Assembly: GCA_002437575.1 (NCBI GenBank)
Contig: DJQK01000021.1
Coordinates: 8,940 to 23,487, forward strand
Length of the DNA stretch: 14,548 nt
Reading direction: 5' to 3'
Source of the DNA: Clostridiales bacterium UBA6388
GTDB lineage: Bacteria; Bacillota; Clostridia; Oscillospirales; Oscillospiraceae
Position 1 is the first letter of the stretch; each line of letters starts with the position of its first letter. Under the pieces are notes generated by a model. The model was given only the letters and a program-made list of their open reading frames with translations. It was not told where the DNA came from and did no database searches. Below are positions 5,316 to 12,551 of the stretch, piece after piece. The position numbers were made by a program, and so were the translations under genes.

Positions 5316-6212
5316 CATGATTTCGAGCGCTTTCAAAAAGACCTCCCGGTCGGGTGCGAACGCGATTTTTTCCGCCGCGTCCGAAACGTTCACCCACGCC
5401 GCTTCGCGCACTTCCTCTATCTGCGGGGAAAGCTCGCCTCCAATATACCGCGCAGGGAAAAACCAGACCGTTCGTCTGTCCCGCGCCTTTGCAGACGGCA
5501 CGGCAAGCGGGTGCTCTTGCAGAATTTCCGCGTCGATGCCGGTCTCCTCCCGCGTTTCGCGCTTTGCCGCCTGAGATGCGGTTTCGCCGGGTTCGAGGTG
5601 GCCCTTCGGAAACGACCAGCGGCTTCCGACGCGGATCATTAGAACCTTGTCTTCCCGAAAAACGATCGCGCCGCCCGAGTCCGTCGTCCGGTCGAGCTCC
5701 TTTCTTGCCAGCGCCAGAACCTCCCGCGCCTTTTCCTCGCGGTTGTCTGCGGAAATTTCGATCACGCGCACGTTCGGGTGGCTTCGGATGGCGTTTGTGA
5801 GCGGCGTGTCAGCGGCCTTCTGCACCACGCCCAGAATGGGAGTCCCGCCGTCCAGCAGCTCTAAAACTCGCGCAGAAAACTGCGCCGCATCCAACTCCAT
5901 CCGGCCCACCTCGTCCATGAGAATGAGCCGCGAGCTTTCCGCACCTTCCAGCGCCGCAATTCCGGCCCGCTCGAAGCGCTCGGGGAATTTCACGATGCCG
6001 CGGGCAAGCTTTCGGATGCCGATGCGGTTTTCTTCCGTCATGGAAGGTTCTTTCTCTCCCGCCGGAAGCAGGTACACCGACATCGCGCCGTCCGGCAGAT
6101 CCGCGGCCGACACCGTCCGAAACCCGCCGGGCGTTATTTGCAGCGCTTCGAGCGTTTTGCGGAGGATCGTGCTCTTTCCTACCTGCACGGGGCCTGTCAG
6201 AAAAATGTGCAT
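5301..6212 (-). CDS. Fusion: THEP1-type nucleoside-triphosphatase + NUDIX hydrolase
   Basis: A 303-aa two-domain protein. Residues 1-170 are a P-loop NTPase of the THEP1/NTPase_1 type, with Walker A G-P-V-Q-V-G-K-S-T (7-15) and Walker B L-I-L-M-D-E-V-G-R-M-E-L (96-107). THEP1 enzymes hydrolyse NTPs in vitro and their role in cells is unclear. Residues 178-303 are a NUDIX hydrolase with a complete Nudix box: G204, E210, R218-E219, R221-E222-E223, G225 and I226. It is preceded by W-S-F-P-K-G-H. NUDIX enzymes cleave nucleoside diphosphates linked to another moiety. The frame is continuous with no stop or weak join, so this is a true fusion. It is the last gene of the operon, starting one base after the XdhC stop (TAA-G-ATG), with GGAAGGG as SD. 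Context suggests a nucleotide-linked step of cofactor maturation (inference). Confidence 0.88.
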   Translation of the reverse strand: MHIFLTGPVQVGKSTILRKTLEALQITPGGFRTVSAADLPDGAMSVYLLPAGEKEPSMTEENRIGIRKLARGIVKFPERFERAGIAALEGAESSRLILMDEVGRMELDAAQFSARVLELLDGGTPILGVVQKAADTPLTNAIRSHPNVRVIEISADNREEKAREVLALARKELDRTTDSGGAIVFREDKVLMIRVGSRWSFPKGHLEPGETASQAAKRETREETGIDAEILQEHPLAVPSAKARDRRTVWFFPARYIGGELSPQIEEVREAAWVNVSDAAEKIAFAPDREVFLKALEIMKKSR

Positions 6213-6213
6213 C

Positions 6214-7251
6214 TTACCCTTCCTTTGCCTTTCTCGTTCCGGTCAGCTCCGCGCGGCAGCGGATGAGCTCTGCGGCAATGGAAACGGCGATCTCCTCGGG
6301 CGTCTCGGCGAAGATCGGCAGGCCGATGGGCGCGTGGATGCGGGAAAGGTCTTCCTCTGCAATGCCGTTTTCGACGAGATAGCGGTTCGTCGCGGCGATC
6401 TTGCGGCGGCTTCCGATGCAGCCGACGTAGCACGCGGGACTTCTCATCGCCTGCAAAAGCACCTCGCGGTCGGCCTGATGGCCGGGGGTCATGATGCAGA
6501 CGAGATCCCGCTTTGTTATTTGCAGCTTTTCATCGATATGATCGTAGTCTCCAAAAATGACTTCCTCTGCTGCGGGATAATTTTCCGGCTTTGCAAAGTC
6601 TTCGCGGTTATCGAAAATTGTCACGCGGAAGCCGACGCGTGCAAGCTCGGGGGCCAGCGCCTTTCCCACGTGGCCGCCGCCGAAGATGAGCACGCGCCCG
6701 GCCCTGTTGATGGGCTCGATATAATACGCGGGCTCGCCTTTTTCATAATACGCGCTGCTCGACAGCCACGGCAAAATCAGGCTTTCGTCGAACTTAGCAA
6801 AGCGCAGGCCGTTTTTTTCGTCATACGTTCCCATCGCGGTAATTTCGCCGCGCTCCATCCGGCTGACGAGCCACGCGTCCTGCTCCCCCTCCAAAAGCTC
6901 CAGAATGGCTTTCGCCAGCTGCACGTCTTTTTCCTTTTTGCAGCTAAAAAACTGAAAATACACCGTGACGTTTCCGCCGCAGATCATGCCGATATCGCGC
7001 ACCTGATTGGGCGCCAGGCAAAACGCCTGACAATAAGACGCGCCCGTTTTGTGCGCCTGCACGGCCTGCTCGGCCGCAATGCGTTCGACTGCGCCGCCGC
7101 CGATGGTGCCGATGGTGCGCCCGTCCGGGAAGACCGCCATCTTTGCGCCCGCGCCTCTGGGGGCAGAGCCGGACGAGGCCAGAATGCTGCACAGCACGAC
7201 ATTTTCGCCGCGGGTCAGTGCGTTTGTAATTTCCTGAAACAGTTCCTTCAT
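6214..7251 (-). CDS. XdhC/CoxI-family molybdenum-hydroxylase maturation protein
   Basis: A 345-aa protein with the N-terminal XdhC_CoxI domain (A-S-S-G-S-A-P-R-G-A-G-A, I-G-T-I-G-G-G-A-V-E, about 24-56). After a linker it has a C-terminal Rossmann domain with F-G-G-G-H-V-G-K-A-L (about 192-201) and T-P-G-H-Q-A-D-R-E followed by Y-V-G-C-I-G-S-R-R-K. XdhC binds molybdenum cofactor and helps convert it to the sulfurated form and insert it in xanthine dehydrogenase-like enzymes. Other family members act with CO dehydrogenase or selenium-dependent hydroxylases. No hydroxylase gene is in the window. The ATG overlaps the methyltransferase stop by 4 nt (ATGA), and GGAGG lies seven bases upstream. It is inside a five-gene operon. 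Confidence 0.93.
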   Translation of the reverse strand: MKELFQEITNALTRGENVVLCSILASSGSAPRGAGAKMAVFPDGRTIGTIGGGAVERIAAEQAVQAHKTGASYCQAFCLAPNQVRDIGMICGGNVTVYFQFFSCKKEKDVQLAKAILELLEGEQDAWLVSRMERGEITAMGTYDEKNGLRFAKFDESLILPWLSSSAYYEKGEPAYYIEPINRAGRVLIFGGGHVGKALAPELARVGFRVTIFDNREDFAKPENYPAAEEVIFGDYDHIDEKLQITKRDLVCIMTPGHQADREVLLQAMRSPACYVGCIGSRRKIAATNRYLVENGIAEEDLSRIHAPIGLPIFAETPEEIAVSIAAELIRCRAELTGTRKAKEG

Positions 7252-7973
7252 GCAAATTCCTCCGGAATATTCCCTGTGTGGATGGTGAACCGGCCGAGCG
7301 ATCTTCGCTGCGGCACGTAATAGGGGAAGGCTTTGTCCCCGGTCTCGGTGAGCCTGCGCAAAACAGCCTCCTTTGTGAGCGCGCCCGGCGCGTCCTTGCT
7401 GTAGGCTCTGAAAAACCGCATCGCGTCTTCCAGCGTTTTCAGCGGCTGGCCCATGTCAAACTCGCGCGTCTCAAGCCTAAACGGCACGCCGCGCGCACGC
7501 AGCAACGCCGCCGCCTGTTCGGTCGTCTCGTCCTGTAACGGCACGTTTGAAACGGAAAACCGGTGGTGCGTGTAAGCTTTTTTGACCACCACGACAGTCC
7601 CCGCGCCGCAGCGCTTTGCAATGCGCAGAATTTCCTCCATCCTTCCAAACAGGCAGAAGACCATCGCGTCGTACGGCTCATCCGGCGTAAAGACCGTCAG
7701 GTCTTCCTGTCGTATTTCAAGATTCGAAGCGTGCTTCTCCGCCGCCCAGCTGCGGAGCCTCGAGAGCGCCCCATCCGAAATATCCGCCGCCGTGACGCGC
7801 GGAAAGCGTCTGCACAACCGCTCAGACAAAAAGCCCAGCCCGCAGCCCGCGTCGCAGACGTGCTCTGCATTTGGAAGCTCCGCGCAGACCCAGTCGGAAA
7901 GCTCCCGCTGATAGCTGCCGTACCGCGCGGCGTCCTGCATGAAATCGATCATATCCTTCGTCCAAAGAAACAT
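7248..7973 (-). CDS. Class I SAM-dependent methyltransferase
   Basis: A 241-aa protein with a Rossmann-type SAM-binding motif I, V-C-D-A-G-C-G-L-G (39-47), an acidic residue at the end of strand 2 (A-A-D-I-S, 62-66), and a motif II-like D-E-P-Y-D-A-M-V. The C-terminal half is not typical of a named group and probably holds the substrate-binding part. The ATG at 7973 overlaps the ATPase stop by one base (TGATG) and has GGAGGTG five bases upstream; the TTG just before it is less likely. It is coupled both to the importer ATPase and to the XdhC gene. Its substrate might be the imported metal complex or a cofactor, but the sequence does not show it. Confidence 0.85.
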   Translation of the reverse strand: MFLWTKDMIDFMQDAARYGSYQRELSDWVCAELPNAEHVCDAGCGLGFLSERLCRRFPRVTAADISDGALSRLRSWAAEKHASNLEIRQEDLTVFTPDEPYDAMVFCLFGRMEEILRIAKRCGAGTVVVVKKAYTHHRFSVSNVPLQDETTEQAAALLRARGVPFRLETREFDMGQPLKTLEDAMRFFRAYSKDAPGALTKEAVLRRLTETGDKAFPYYVPQRRSLGRFTIHTGNIPEEFA

Positions 7974-8764
7974 CAAAGCACCTCCCCTTCTGCCATCGGA
8001 ACGCAGAGCGTTTTCGTTCCCGCCGGCGTCTGCACGGCGCAGCGCATGACCGGGATATTGTAAAGCTCGGATAGAACCGCCTCGCTCAGAACCTCTCCCG
8101 GCGCGCCGCAGGCCATCACGCCGCCGTTTTTGAGTGCCAGCACCTTCGTCGCATACGAAAAGGCCTGATTGGGGTCGTGCGTGGAAAAAATGACGGTGTA
8201 GCCCCGGTTTGCGAGTTTTGCTACGCGCTGCATGACGCGGCAGCTGTTGCCGTAATCGAGATTTGCCGTTGGCTCGTCCATGATGAGCGTCGCCGCGTCC
8301 TGCACAAGGGCTCTTGCAAGCAGCATCAGCTGCCGTTCGCCGCCGCTGATGTGCATGCAGCCCCGGTCAGAAAGCTTTTCCATACCGAGCGCGCGGAGCA
8401 TTTCCATCGCCTTTTCCCGCTGCGCCGGGCCCGGCTGCTCAAAAAGTCCCAGCTGCGCGGTCATACCCATGAGGACGCTGTCTAACACCGTGTGGTCAAA
8501 CGCCGGGCTGTGCGACTGCGGAATGTAGGCGATCTTTCTGGAAAGCGCACTTCGCGAATACGAGAAAATATCCGCGCCGTCGACAAGAATTTCCCCCGAA
8601 ACAGGCTTCAAAAAGCCGAGAAGACACCGAAACAGCGTGCTTTTTCCCACGCCGTTCGGCCCGAGGACGGCAATGCGCTCGCCTTTTTCTGCGCAGAACG
8701 AAACGCCCGAGATGACCGGCCGCTCGCCATAGTGAAAACGCAGATCTTTGACCTCAACGCCCAC
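7973..8764 (-). CDS. ABC importer ATPase, FecE/BtuD-type
   Basis: A 263-aa ATP-binding subunit of an iron-siderophore/cobalamin/molybdate-type (type II) importer, acting on the inner face of the membrane. Walker A is G-P-N-G-V-G-K-S-T (35-43), the Q-loop is Y-I-P-Q (80-83), the signature is I-S-G-G-E (139-143, Ile in place of the usual Leu), Walker B is T-L-I-M-D-E (159-164) and the H-loop is S-T-H-D (194-197). I chose GTG 8764 because a strong GGAGG (8773-8777) is eight bases upstream; the open frame further upstream has no such site. The gene begins inside the last 11 bases of the permease gene. Metal or cofactor cargo is inferred from the XdhC neighbour, not proven. Confidence 0.93.
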   Translation of the reverse strand: MGVEVKDLRFHYGERPVISGVSFCAEKGERIAVLGPNGVGKSTLFRCLLGFLKPVSGEILVDGADIFSYSRSALSRKIAYIPQSHSPAFDHTVLDSVLMGMTAQLGLFEQPGPAQREKAMEMLRALGMEKLSDRGCMHISGGERQLMLLARALVQDAATLIMDEPTANLDYGNSCRVMQRVAKLANRGYTVIFSTHDPNQAFSYATKVLALKNGGVMACGAPGEVLSEAVLSELYNIPVMRCAVQTPAGTKTLCVPMAEGEVL

Positions 8765-9797
8765 GCCGCGTCCCTCCCGATACAATAAGATATAAAAACA
8801 CCGGCGCACCAACAAACGATGTCAGGATGCCGAGCGGCACCTCGCTCGTCGTGACCGTCCGCGCCAGATCGTCGACCACCATCAAAAATGCCGCGCCGAG
8901 AAGACTTGATGCCGGGATCAGCCTTCTGTAGTCCTGCCCGAAGAGCAGGCGGGCAAAGTGCGGGATGACGAGCCCGACCCAGCCGATCATGCCGCTCACT
9001 GCCACGCTTCCGGCGGTCATGAGCGTCGCGCACAGAACCACAACGACGCGAAGCTGCGCCGTATCGACGCCCATGCTCCGGGCCTCGGCCTCGCTCACCG
9101 TGAGAAGATTCACCCGCCAGCGAAGAAGCCACAAGGGAATGAGCCCCACCGCGACCGGCCAGAACGCAAAATGCACGTCCCGCGCCTTGACAGACGTCAA
9201 CGCGCCCATCAGCCAGTAGGTGATGGCAGGCAGCTGATCGGTCGTGTCGGCGACCAGTTTAAGAAAGGAAGTGCCGGAGGTGAAGAGCGAGCTGATCATC
9301 ACGCCCGCGAGCACCATCGCAAGCGTCGGCTGCATTTTGCTCACGCGCGAGACGAGATACGCCAGAATGACCGCAAGCAGGCCGAAGGCAAACGACAGCG
9401 CCGTCGTCGCCGCGTACCCGAGTCCGAGCAGAATGCCCAGCGCCGCGCCGAAGCCCGCGCCCGTCGACGCGCCGAGAAGATCGGGCGAAACCATCGGGTT
9501 GCGGAACATTCCCTGATAGGCGCAGCCCGCCGTCGACAAAGCAGCTCCGACCAGAGCTGCCGCCGCCACACGCACAAGCCGCACGTTGACGACCACCGCG
9601 TACTGCCGCGCCTGCCACGTTTCGGAAAGGCCGAGCGTTCCGCGGCTCAAGCGGCGCAAAAACCAGTCAAGTAAGATGCGCGGCGTCTGCATGGGCGAGA
9701 CATCGTACCGCCCCACCCAGAACGAGCCGAAAAACACCAGGAAAAAACCCAGCGTCAGTATCAGAAATTTGCGTCTGAAGCCTCGTCTTTGTTTCAT
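8754..9797 (-). CDS. ABC importer permease, FecCD/BtuC/MolB-type
   Basis: A 347-aa multi-pass membrane protein of the FecCD family. It has the typical R-L-V-R-V-A-A-A-A-L-V-G-A-A-L near residue 75, then Y-Q-G-M-F-R-N-P-M-V-S-P-D-L-L-G (about 95-110), a G-A-A-L-G segment, and near the C-terminus G-L-V-I-P-H-F-A-R-L-L-F-G. Hydrophobic segments are consistent with about ten helices. Family members import Fe-siderophores, heme, B12, and in a MolB-type subgroup molybdate. I chose ATG 9797 because GGTGG lies five bases upstream. TTG 9824 and ATG 9809 are also in frame. It is the first gene of the five-gene minus operon. No periplasmic/lipoprotein binding protein is found in the window. Confidence 0.92.
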   Translation of the reverse strand: MKQRRGFRRKFLILTLGFFLVFFGSFWVGRYDVSPMQTPRILLDWFLRRLSRGTLGLSETWQARQYAVVVNVRLVRVAAAALVGAALSTAGCAYQGMFRNPMVSPDLLGASTGAGFGAALGILLGLGYAATTALSFAFGLLAVILAYLVSRVSKMQPTLAMVLAGVMISSLFTSGTSFLKLVADTTDQLPAITYWLMGALTSVKARDVHFAFWPVAVGLIPLWLLRWRVNLLTVSEAEARSMGVDTAQLRVVVVLCATLMTAGSVAVSGMIGWVGLVIPHFARLLFGQDYRRLIPASSLLGAAFLMVVDDLARTVTTSEVPLGILTSFVGAPVFLYLIVSGGTRRGR

Positions 9798-9828
9798 ATG
9801 TGCCACCATTGTTCTTTTATACAAATAA

Positions 9829-9855
9829 CGTATATCAGAACGTGCGGCTTGTCAA
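9829..9855 (-). promoter_or_regulatory. Candidate promoter of the five-gene operon
   Basis: On the minus strand, a perfect TTGACA (9850-9855) is followed by TATACG (9829-9834) with a short 15-bp spacer; a less ideal hexamer gives 17 bp. The match is partial, as for a regulated promoter, so confidence is modest. Confidence 0.5.
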
Positions 9856-9928
9856 GCGGCATTGGCAAAAATCATTTCGGTTCGTTCGCCATCGCCGAAT
9901 TTCTGCTTCGCCTTTTTCCGCGCCGCAC

Positions 9929-9957
9929 TTGACCGCAGCGGCAAAGCGCGGTATACT
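9929..9957 (+). promoter_or_regulatory. Promoter of the PH-domain gene
   Basis: TTGACC (9929-9934) and TATACT (9952-9957) have a 17-bp spacer. The start would be about 30 bp before the ATG. Confidence 0.85.
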
Positions 9958-9992
9958 CATGAAAAATACCATGTGATTTATGGGAGGCTGCC

Positions 9993-10388
9993 ATGAAGAC
10001 CGGGATCGACACCATCTGGGAAGACCGCAAACGCATTTTGGGTATGCCCATCAGCTTTACAAAGTACTACCTGTCGGAAGACCGTCTGTTCGTGCAGACG
10101 GGGCTTTTCAGCATGAAGATCGAAGAGACGCTTCTGTACCGCGTGACGGATATTTCCGTGCGCGTGGGGCTTTTTCAGCGCATCTTCGGCGTCGGGACGA
10201 TCATTGTCCATTCGTCCGACAAAAGCACGCCCCATATCAGCCTCGTCAACGTCAAAGAGCCCCTTGTCGTCAAGGAGCTCATCCACAAGCACGTCGAGGA
10301 AATGAAGGTCTCGCGCAGCATCCGCGTCAGTGAATTCCTCGACGACGGCCCCTCTGCGCCGGACCCCTGCGGGCAGAGGTTGAAGTAA
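9993..10388 (+). CDS. Bacterial PH-domain (bPH2-like) small protein
   Basis: A 131-aa soluble protein with the pattern of the bacterial PH domain found in YdbT/DUF304-type proteins: Y-L-S-E-D-R-L-F-V-Q-T-G-L-F-S-M-K, then E-E-T-L-L-Y-R-V-T-D-I-S and R-I-F-G-V-G-T-I-I-V. Unlike many relatives it has no membrane segments, so it is a stand-alone domain. The C-terminal tail is acidic and Pro-rich. Start ATG 9993 follows GGGAGG (9982-9987) by five bases. The stop codon (10386-10388) falls exactly inside the left inverted repeat of the element that follows. Role unknown. Confidence 0.82.
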   Translation: MKTGIDTIWEDRKRILGMPISFTKYYLSEDRLFVQTGLFSMKIEETLLYRVTDISVRVGLFQRIFGVGTIIVHSSDKSTPHISLVNVKEPLVVKELIHKHVEEMKVSRSIRVSEFLDDGPSAPDPCGQRLK

Positions 10389-10530
10389 TAAGTAATAGTG
10401 AAGAGTGAAGAAGTGCGGTGTGCCGCGTTGCGGCACGATTTGGATCGCCGGCAGCGCCGGCACCATACCTTTTCACTCTTCACTTTTCCTTTTTACCTCA
10501 ATCCGCGCTCTTCACTTTTACCTTTTACTT
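10383..10530. mobile_element. 148-bp MITE-like element with 23-bp terminal inverted repeats
   Basis: The left end (10383-10405, AAGTAATAAGTAATAGTGAA..) and the inverse of the right end (10508-10530, AAGTAAAAGGTAAAAGTGAA..) match at 20 of 23 positions. Inside, an inverted copy of the core TTCACTCTTCACT (10472-10484) pairs with AGTGAAGAGTGAA (10397-10409). Two perfect GC-rich hairpins, GTGCCGC/GCGGCAC (10420-10436) and GCCGGC/GCCGGC (10447-10461), sit between them. It has no ORF and no clear target-site duplication. Each terminal repeat carries TAA four to six bases in. These TAA codons are the stop of the PH gene (left) and, on the other strand, of the 58-aa gene (right). No transposase is present in the window. 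A REP-like palindrome or a convergent terminator are alternative readings. Confidence 0.6.
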
Positions 10531-10701
10531 TTCTTTCTCCTGCTTCAGAAAGGCCGTGATCTCGCGCCCGATCGGGCACTCGGATTCATAGACGCAGGCG
10601 CCGTAATTGCAGTCCGCTTCCCATGCGCCGCCGTCCTTTTCCAGAAAAACCAGGCGCGGACCGTCCTGGACCCGGCAGTAGCCGGAAAAATTTTTTTCCA
10701 T
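10525..10701 (-). CDS. 58-aa Cys-rich small protein, conserved-looking
   Basis: An ORF of 58 codons, M-E-K-N-F-S-G-Y-C-R-V to K-Q-E-K-E-K, ending in TAA 10525. Four Cys (9, 31, 36, 42), in a spacing C-x21-C-x4-C-x5-C, could bind zinc or an Fe-S cluster. The spacing and the sequence N-Y-G-A-C-V-Y-E-S-E-C-P-I look like those of small conserved proteins seen in Clostridia (recalled, unchecked). The ATG at 10701 is preceded by GGAAGGG with an 11-base gap, which is rather long. The last codons lie in the terminal repeat of the MITE-like element. It is convergent with the PH gene. I do not assign a function. Confidence 0.68.
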   Translation of the reverse strand: MEKNFSGYCRVQDGPRLVFLEKDGGAWEADCNYGACVYESECPIGREITAFLKQEKEK

Positions 10702-10723
10702 TTTTTCTTGTTCCCTTCCGCCG

Positions 10724-10765
10724 CAAAAAGACAGCTTCTTCCTTCGTTTTCCTGCGGTCTTTTTG
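10724..10765 (-). repeat. Inverted repeat in the leader of the 58-aa gene
   Basis: CAAAAAGAC (10724-10732) and GTCTTTTTG (10757-10765) form a perfect 9-bp inverted repeat with a 24-nt loop, just upstream of the SD on the minus strand. On the plus strand, CCGCA/TGCGG (10721-10725 and 10752-10757) followed by TCTTTTT could act as a weak terminator. Confidence 0.5.
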
Positions 10766-10798
10766 TATTCGATAAATTTTTACTTTTATTCGCCTTCT

Positions 10799-10827
10799 AT
10801 TATACACCCTTTTCCTTTTGCTGACTA
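10799..10827 (-). promoter_or_regulatory. Candidate promoter of the 58-aa gene
   Basis: On the minus strand, a perfect TATAAT (10799-10804) lies 17 bp from TAGTCA (10822-10827), a poor -35 box. Of the hexamers only the -10 is convincing. Confidence 0.45.
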
Positions 10828-11056
10828 GACGAACCTAAAAATTTGTGATATACTTTGCAGTGTTATATCAAATCTGATATTTGGAGCTCTATAACTTATA
10901 TTGCATATTTTCATTTTTTGTGCTAGTATAATCAAGAACTCAACAATTATTGTATAATTATTGTGCGATATGCAAACTGCGTGTGAGGAAAGCGGCCAAA
11001 AATTTTGGTCTTCTGAACGCGGTTTTTTCGTACAACGCGGGAACGGAGCGAACGCC
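10828..11056 (+). promoter_or_regulatory. AT-rich upstream region of the atp operon
   Basis: This 229-bp stretch holds no gene. It has two TATAAT boxes (10927-10932 and 10953-10958) without a good -35 at the right distance. It also has a perfect 6-bp dyad ATATCA/TGATAT (10865-10880), and a tandem repeat of AATTATTGT (10945-10953 and 10956-10964, period 11). It is the most likely place for the atp promoter; exact start cannot be read. Confidence 0.5.
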
Positions 11057-11329
11057 ATGCGCCATATCAACACCATGCAGAAGCTTATGCGCGGCATTGC
11101 GCTGGTGGGTCAGCTCGGCTTTTCGCTCATCACGCCGCCAGTCGTGCTTCTGTATCTGGCGCACTGGCTGCAAAGCAGATACGCGCTGGGCCTCTGGGTG
11201 ACCGTGCTGGCCCTGATCCTCGGTCTGCTCACATCGGTGAGCACGGCTGTGCAATTTTATCGGAAGCTGACTGCAAAAAAGAGCAAAGACGAGCCGAAGC
11301 CGCCGCGCGGCTACCGCGATCATATCTGA
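11057..11329 (+). CDS. atpZ: AtpZ/AtpI-family F0F1-ATPase accessory membrane protein (ATPase_gene1)
   Basis: A 90-aa protein with two transmembrane segments (about 14-34 and 43-62) and a basic C-tail. First-gene proteins of this kind in atp operons are thought to help assemble the enzyme or to move Mg2+/Ca2+; function is debated. I chose ATG 11057, with GGAG eight bases upstream (11045-11048). It is followed by atpI 31 bases later. Family assignment rests on size, helix layout (Pro-Pro in the first helix) and operon position. Confidence 0.8.
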   Translation: MRHINTMQKLMRGIALVGQLGFSLITPPVVLLYLAHWLQSRYALGLWVTVLALILGLLTSVSTAVQFYRKLTAKKSKDEPKPPRGYRDHI

Positions 11330-11360
11330 TTTTTTACCACGTCCCAAAGGGGGAATGCAA

Positions 11361-11807
11361 ATGAAACTTCCCAAAAGCGTCCTCAAGGAAACCGGCCGCA
11401 TCGGTCTCGGCGTTCTGATCGCCGACGGTATCATGTGCGGCGTGTTCGCGATCCTCGGCAAATTCGACTACACGGTCGTGCTCGGCGCACTGCTCGGAAC
11501 GGCCATCGCGCTGGCAAATCTTCTGCTGCTCGGTCTGACGCTCCAGAAGGCCGTCGGCATGAAGGACTACGCGTCAAAATACGTCCGGCAGTCATACAGT
11601 CTTCGGATGTTCTTCTGCTTTGCAGGCGTCGTGGTCAGCGTGGTCGCGCCGTGCTTTCATCCCATTGCCGCCATCGTGCCGCTTCTGATGCCGCAGCTCG
11701 TCATCTACGCGATGCGTATCCTCGGCCTGTATAAGCCCGGCGAGTCCCAGGAGAAAACCGCGCAAGCGGACAATATAGATACTGATTTGGAAGGAGACCG
11801 TTCGTAA
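11361..11807 (+). CDS. atpI: ATP synthase subunit I (AtpI)
   Basis: A 148-aa membrane protein with about four transmembrane segments (roughly 12-32, 39-60, 80-98, 104-122), as for ATP synthase I-chain proteins, which support c-ring assembly. The hydrophilic C-tail is rich in acidic residues. ATG 11361 is seven bases from AAAGGGGG (11346-11353); the ATG at 11355 is too close to the SD. The stop is directly followed by the atpB ATG (TAAATG). Sequence identity to known AtpI is low, so the position in the operon is the main support. Confidence 0.82.
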   Translation: MKLPKSVLKETGRIGLGVLIADGIMCGVFAILGKFDYTVVLGALLGTAIALANLLLLGLTLQKAVGMKDYASKYVRQSYSLRMFFCFAGVVVSVVAPCFHPIAAIVPLLMPQLVIYAMRILGLYKPGESQEKTAQADNIDTDLEGDRS

Positions 11808-12551
11808 ATGAATGTCAATATTCAGGGCGCACCAATTTACTTTGAGATCCCCATCCTGGGCGGCATTCCCATCACGGCGACGCTGGTCGTCAGCTGGGGC
11901 GTGATGCTTGTGCTGACGCTTTTGTGCATCTGGCTGACGCACGATCTGAAGGTCCGCAACATTTCCAAGCGGCAGGCCGTGGCCGAAAAGATCGTCCTCA
12001 CCGCCGAAAACTTCGTCCGCAGCAACATGGGCGAGGCATGGATGAGCTATGTGCCGTTTGTCAGCACGATCTTCGCACTTTCCGTCTTTTCCAGTCTCTC
12101 GTCTCTCATCGGCCTGTGGCCCCCCACGGCGGACGTTTCGACCACCTTGGCCTGGGGCGTCGTCGTTTTCGTGATCCTTACATACAAAAAGCTCCGGGCG
12201 CACGGTCTGGGCGGCTATCTCAAGGGCTTCTGCGATCCCATCTTCCTGATGGCGCCGTTCAACGCCCTCGGCGAGTTCTTCAAGCCCATTTCCATGGCCT
12301 TCCGTCATTTCGGCAACATCGTCTCCGGCACGGTCATCACCGCGCTCGTGTATGCGGCGCTCGTCGTTGCCAACCAGGCGCTGTTCTCGATCATCCCCGG
12401 CGTCGTGGGCCAGTGGCTCGGCGCCATTCCGTTCCTTACCGTCGGCATCCCCGCCGTCATTTCCCTGTATTTCGACTGGTTCGGCAGCTGTATGCAGGCG
12501 TTCATTTTCTGTATGCTGACGATGGTCTTCATCTCCACCGCGGCAGACTGA
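11808..12551 (+). CDS. atpB: ATP synthase F0 subunit a
   Basis: Subunit a carries the ion half-channels next to the c ring. The 247-aa product has the invariant essential Arg (R166 in A-F-R-H-F-G-N, where many homologues have R-L-F-G-N), the preceding E-F-F-K-P-I-S segment, and P-P-T-A-D-V-S-T-T-L-A in the periplasmic-side helix. Five or six hydrophobic segments are visible. GGAAGGAG (11789-11796) lies 11 bases upstream inside the atpI end. Confidence 0.96.
   Translation: MNVNIQGAPIYFEIPILGGIPITATLVVSWGVMLVLTLLCIWLTHDLKVRNISKRQAVAEKIVLTAENFVRSNMGEAWMSYVPFVSTIFALSVFSSLSSLIGLWPPTADVSTTLAWGVVVFVILTYKKLRAHGLGGYLKGFCDPIFLMAPFNALGEFFKPISMAFRHFGNIVSGTVITALVYAALVVANQALFSIIPGVVGQWLGAIPFLTVGIPAVISLYFDWFGSCMQAFIFCMLTMVFISTAAD

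Noticed and set aside
5647..7320. 557-codon plus ORF opposite the NTPase-NUDIX and XdhC genes
   Set aside because: It is an antisense shadow of two genes with clear motifs in a GC-rich region. Its sequence shows no domain and its start has no SD.
8958..9674. 238-codon plus ORF opposite the permease
   Set aside because: It is rich in Arg/His/Gln with no motif, and is a complement of the FecCD-type permease.
10420..10461. The two GC hairpins as a classic terminator of the PH-domain gene
   Set aside because: Neither hairpin is followed by a T-run (only GATTT after the first), so I assign them to the repeat element instead.
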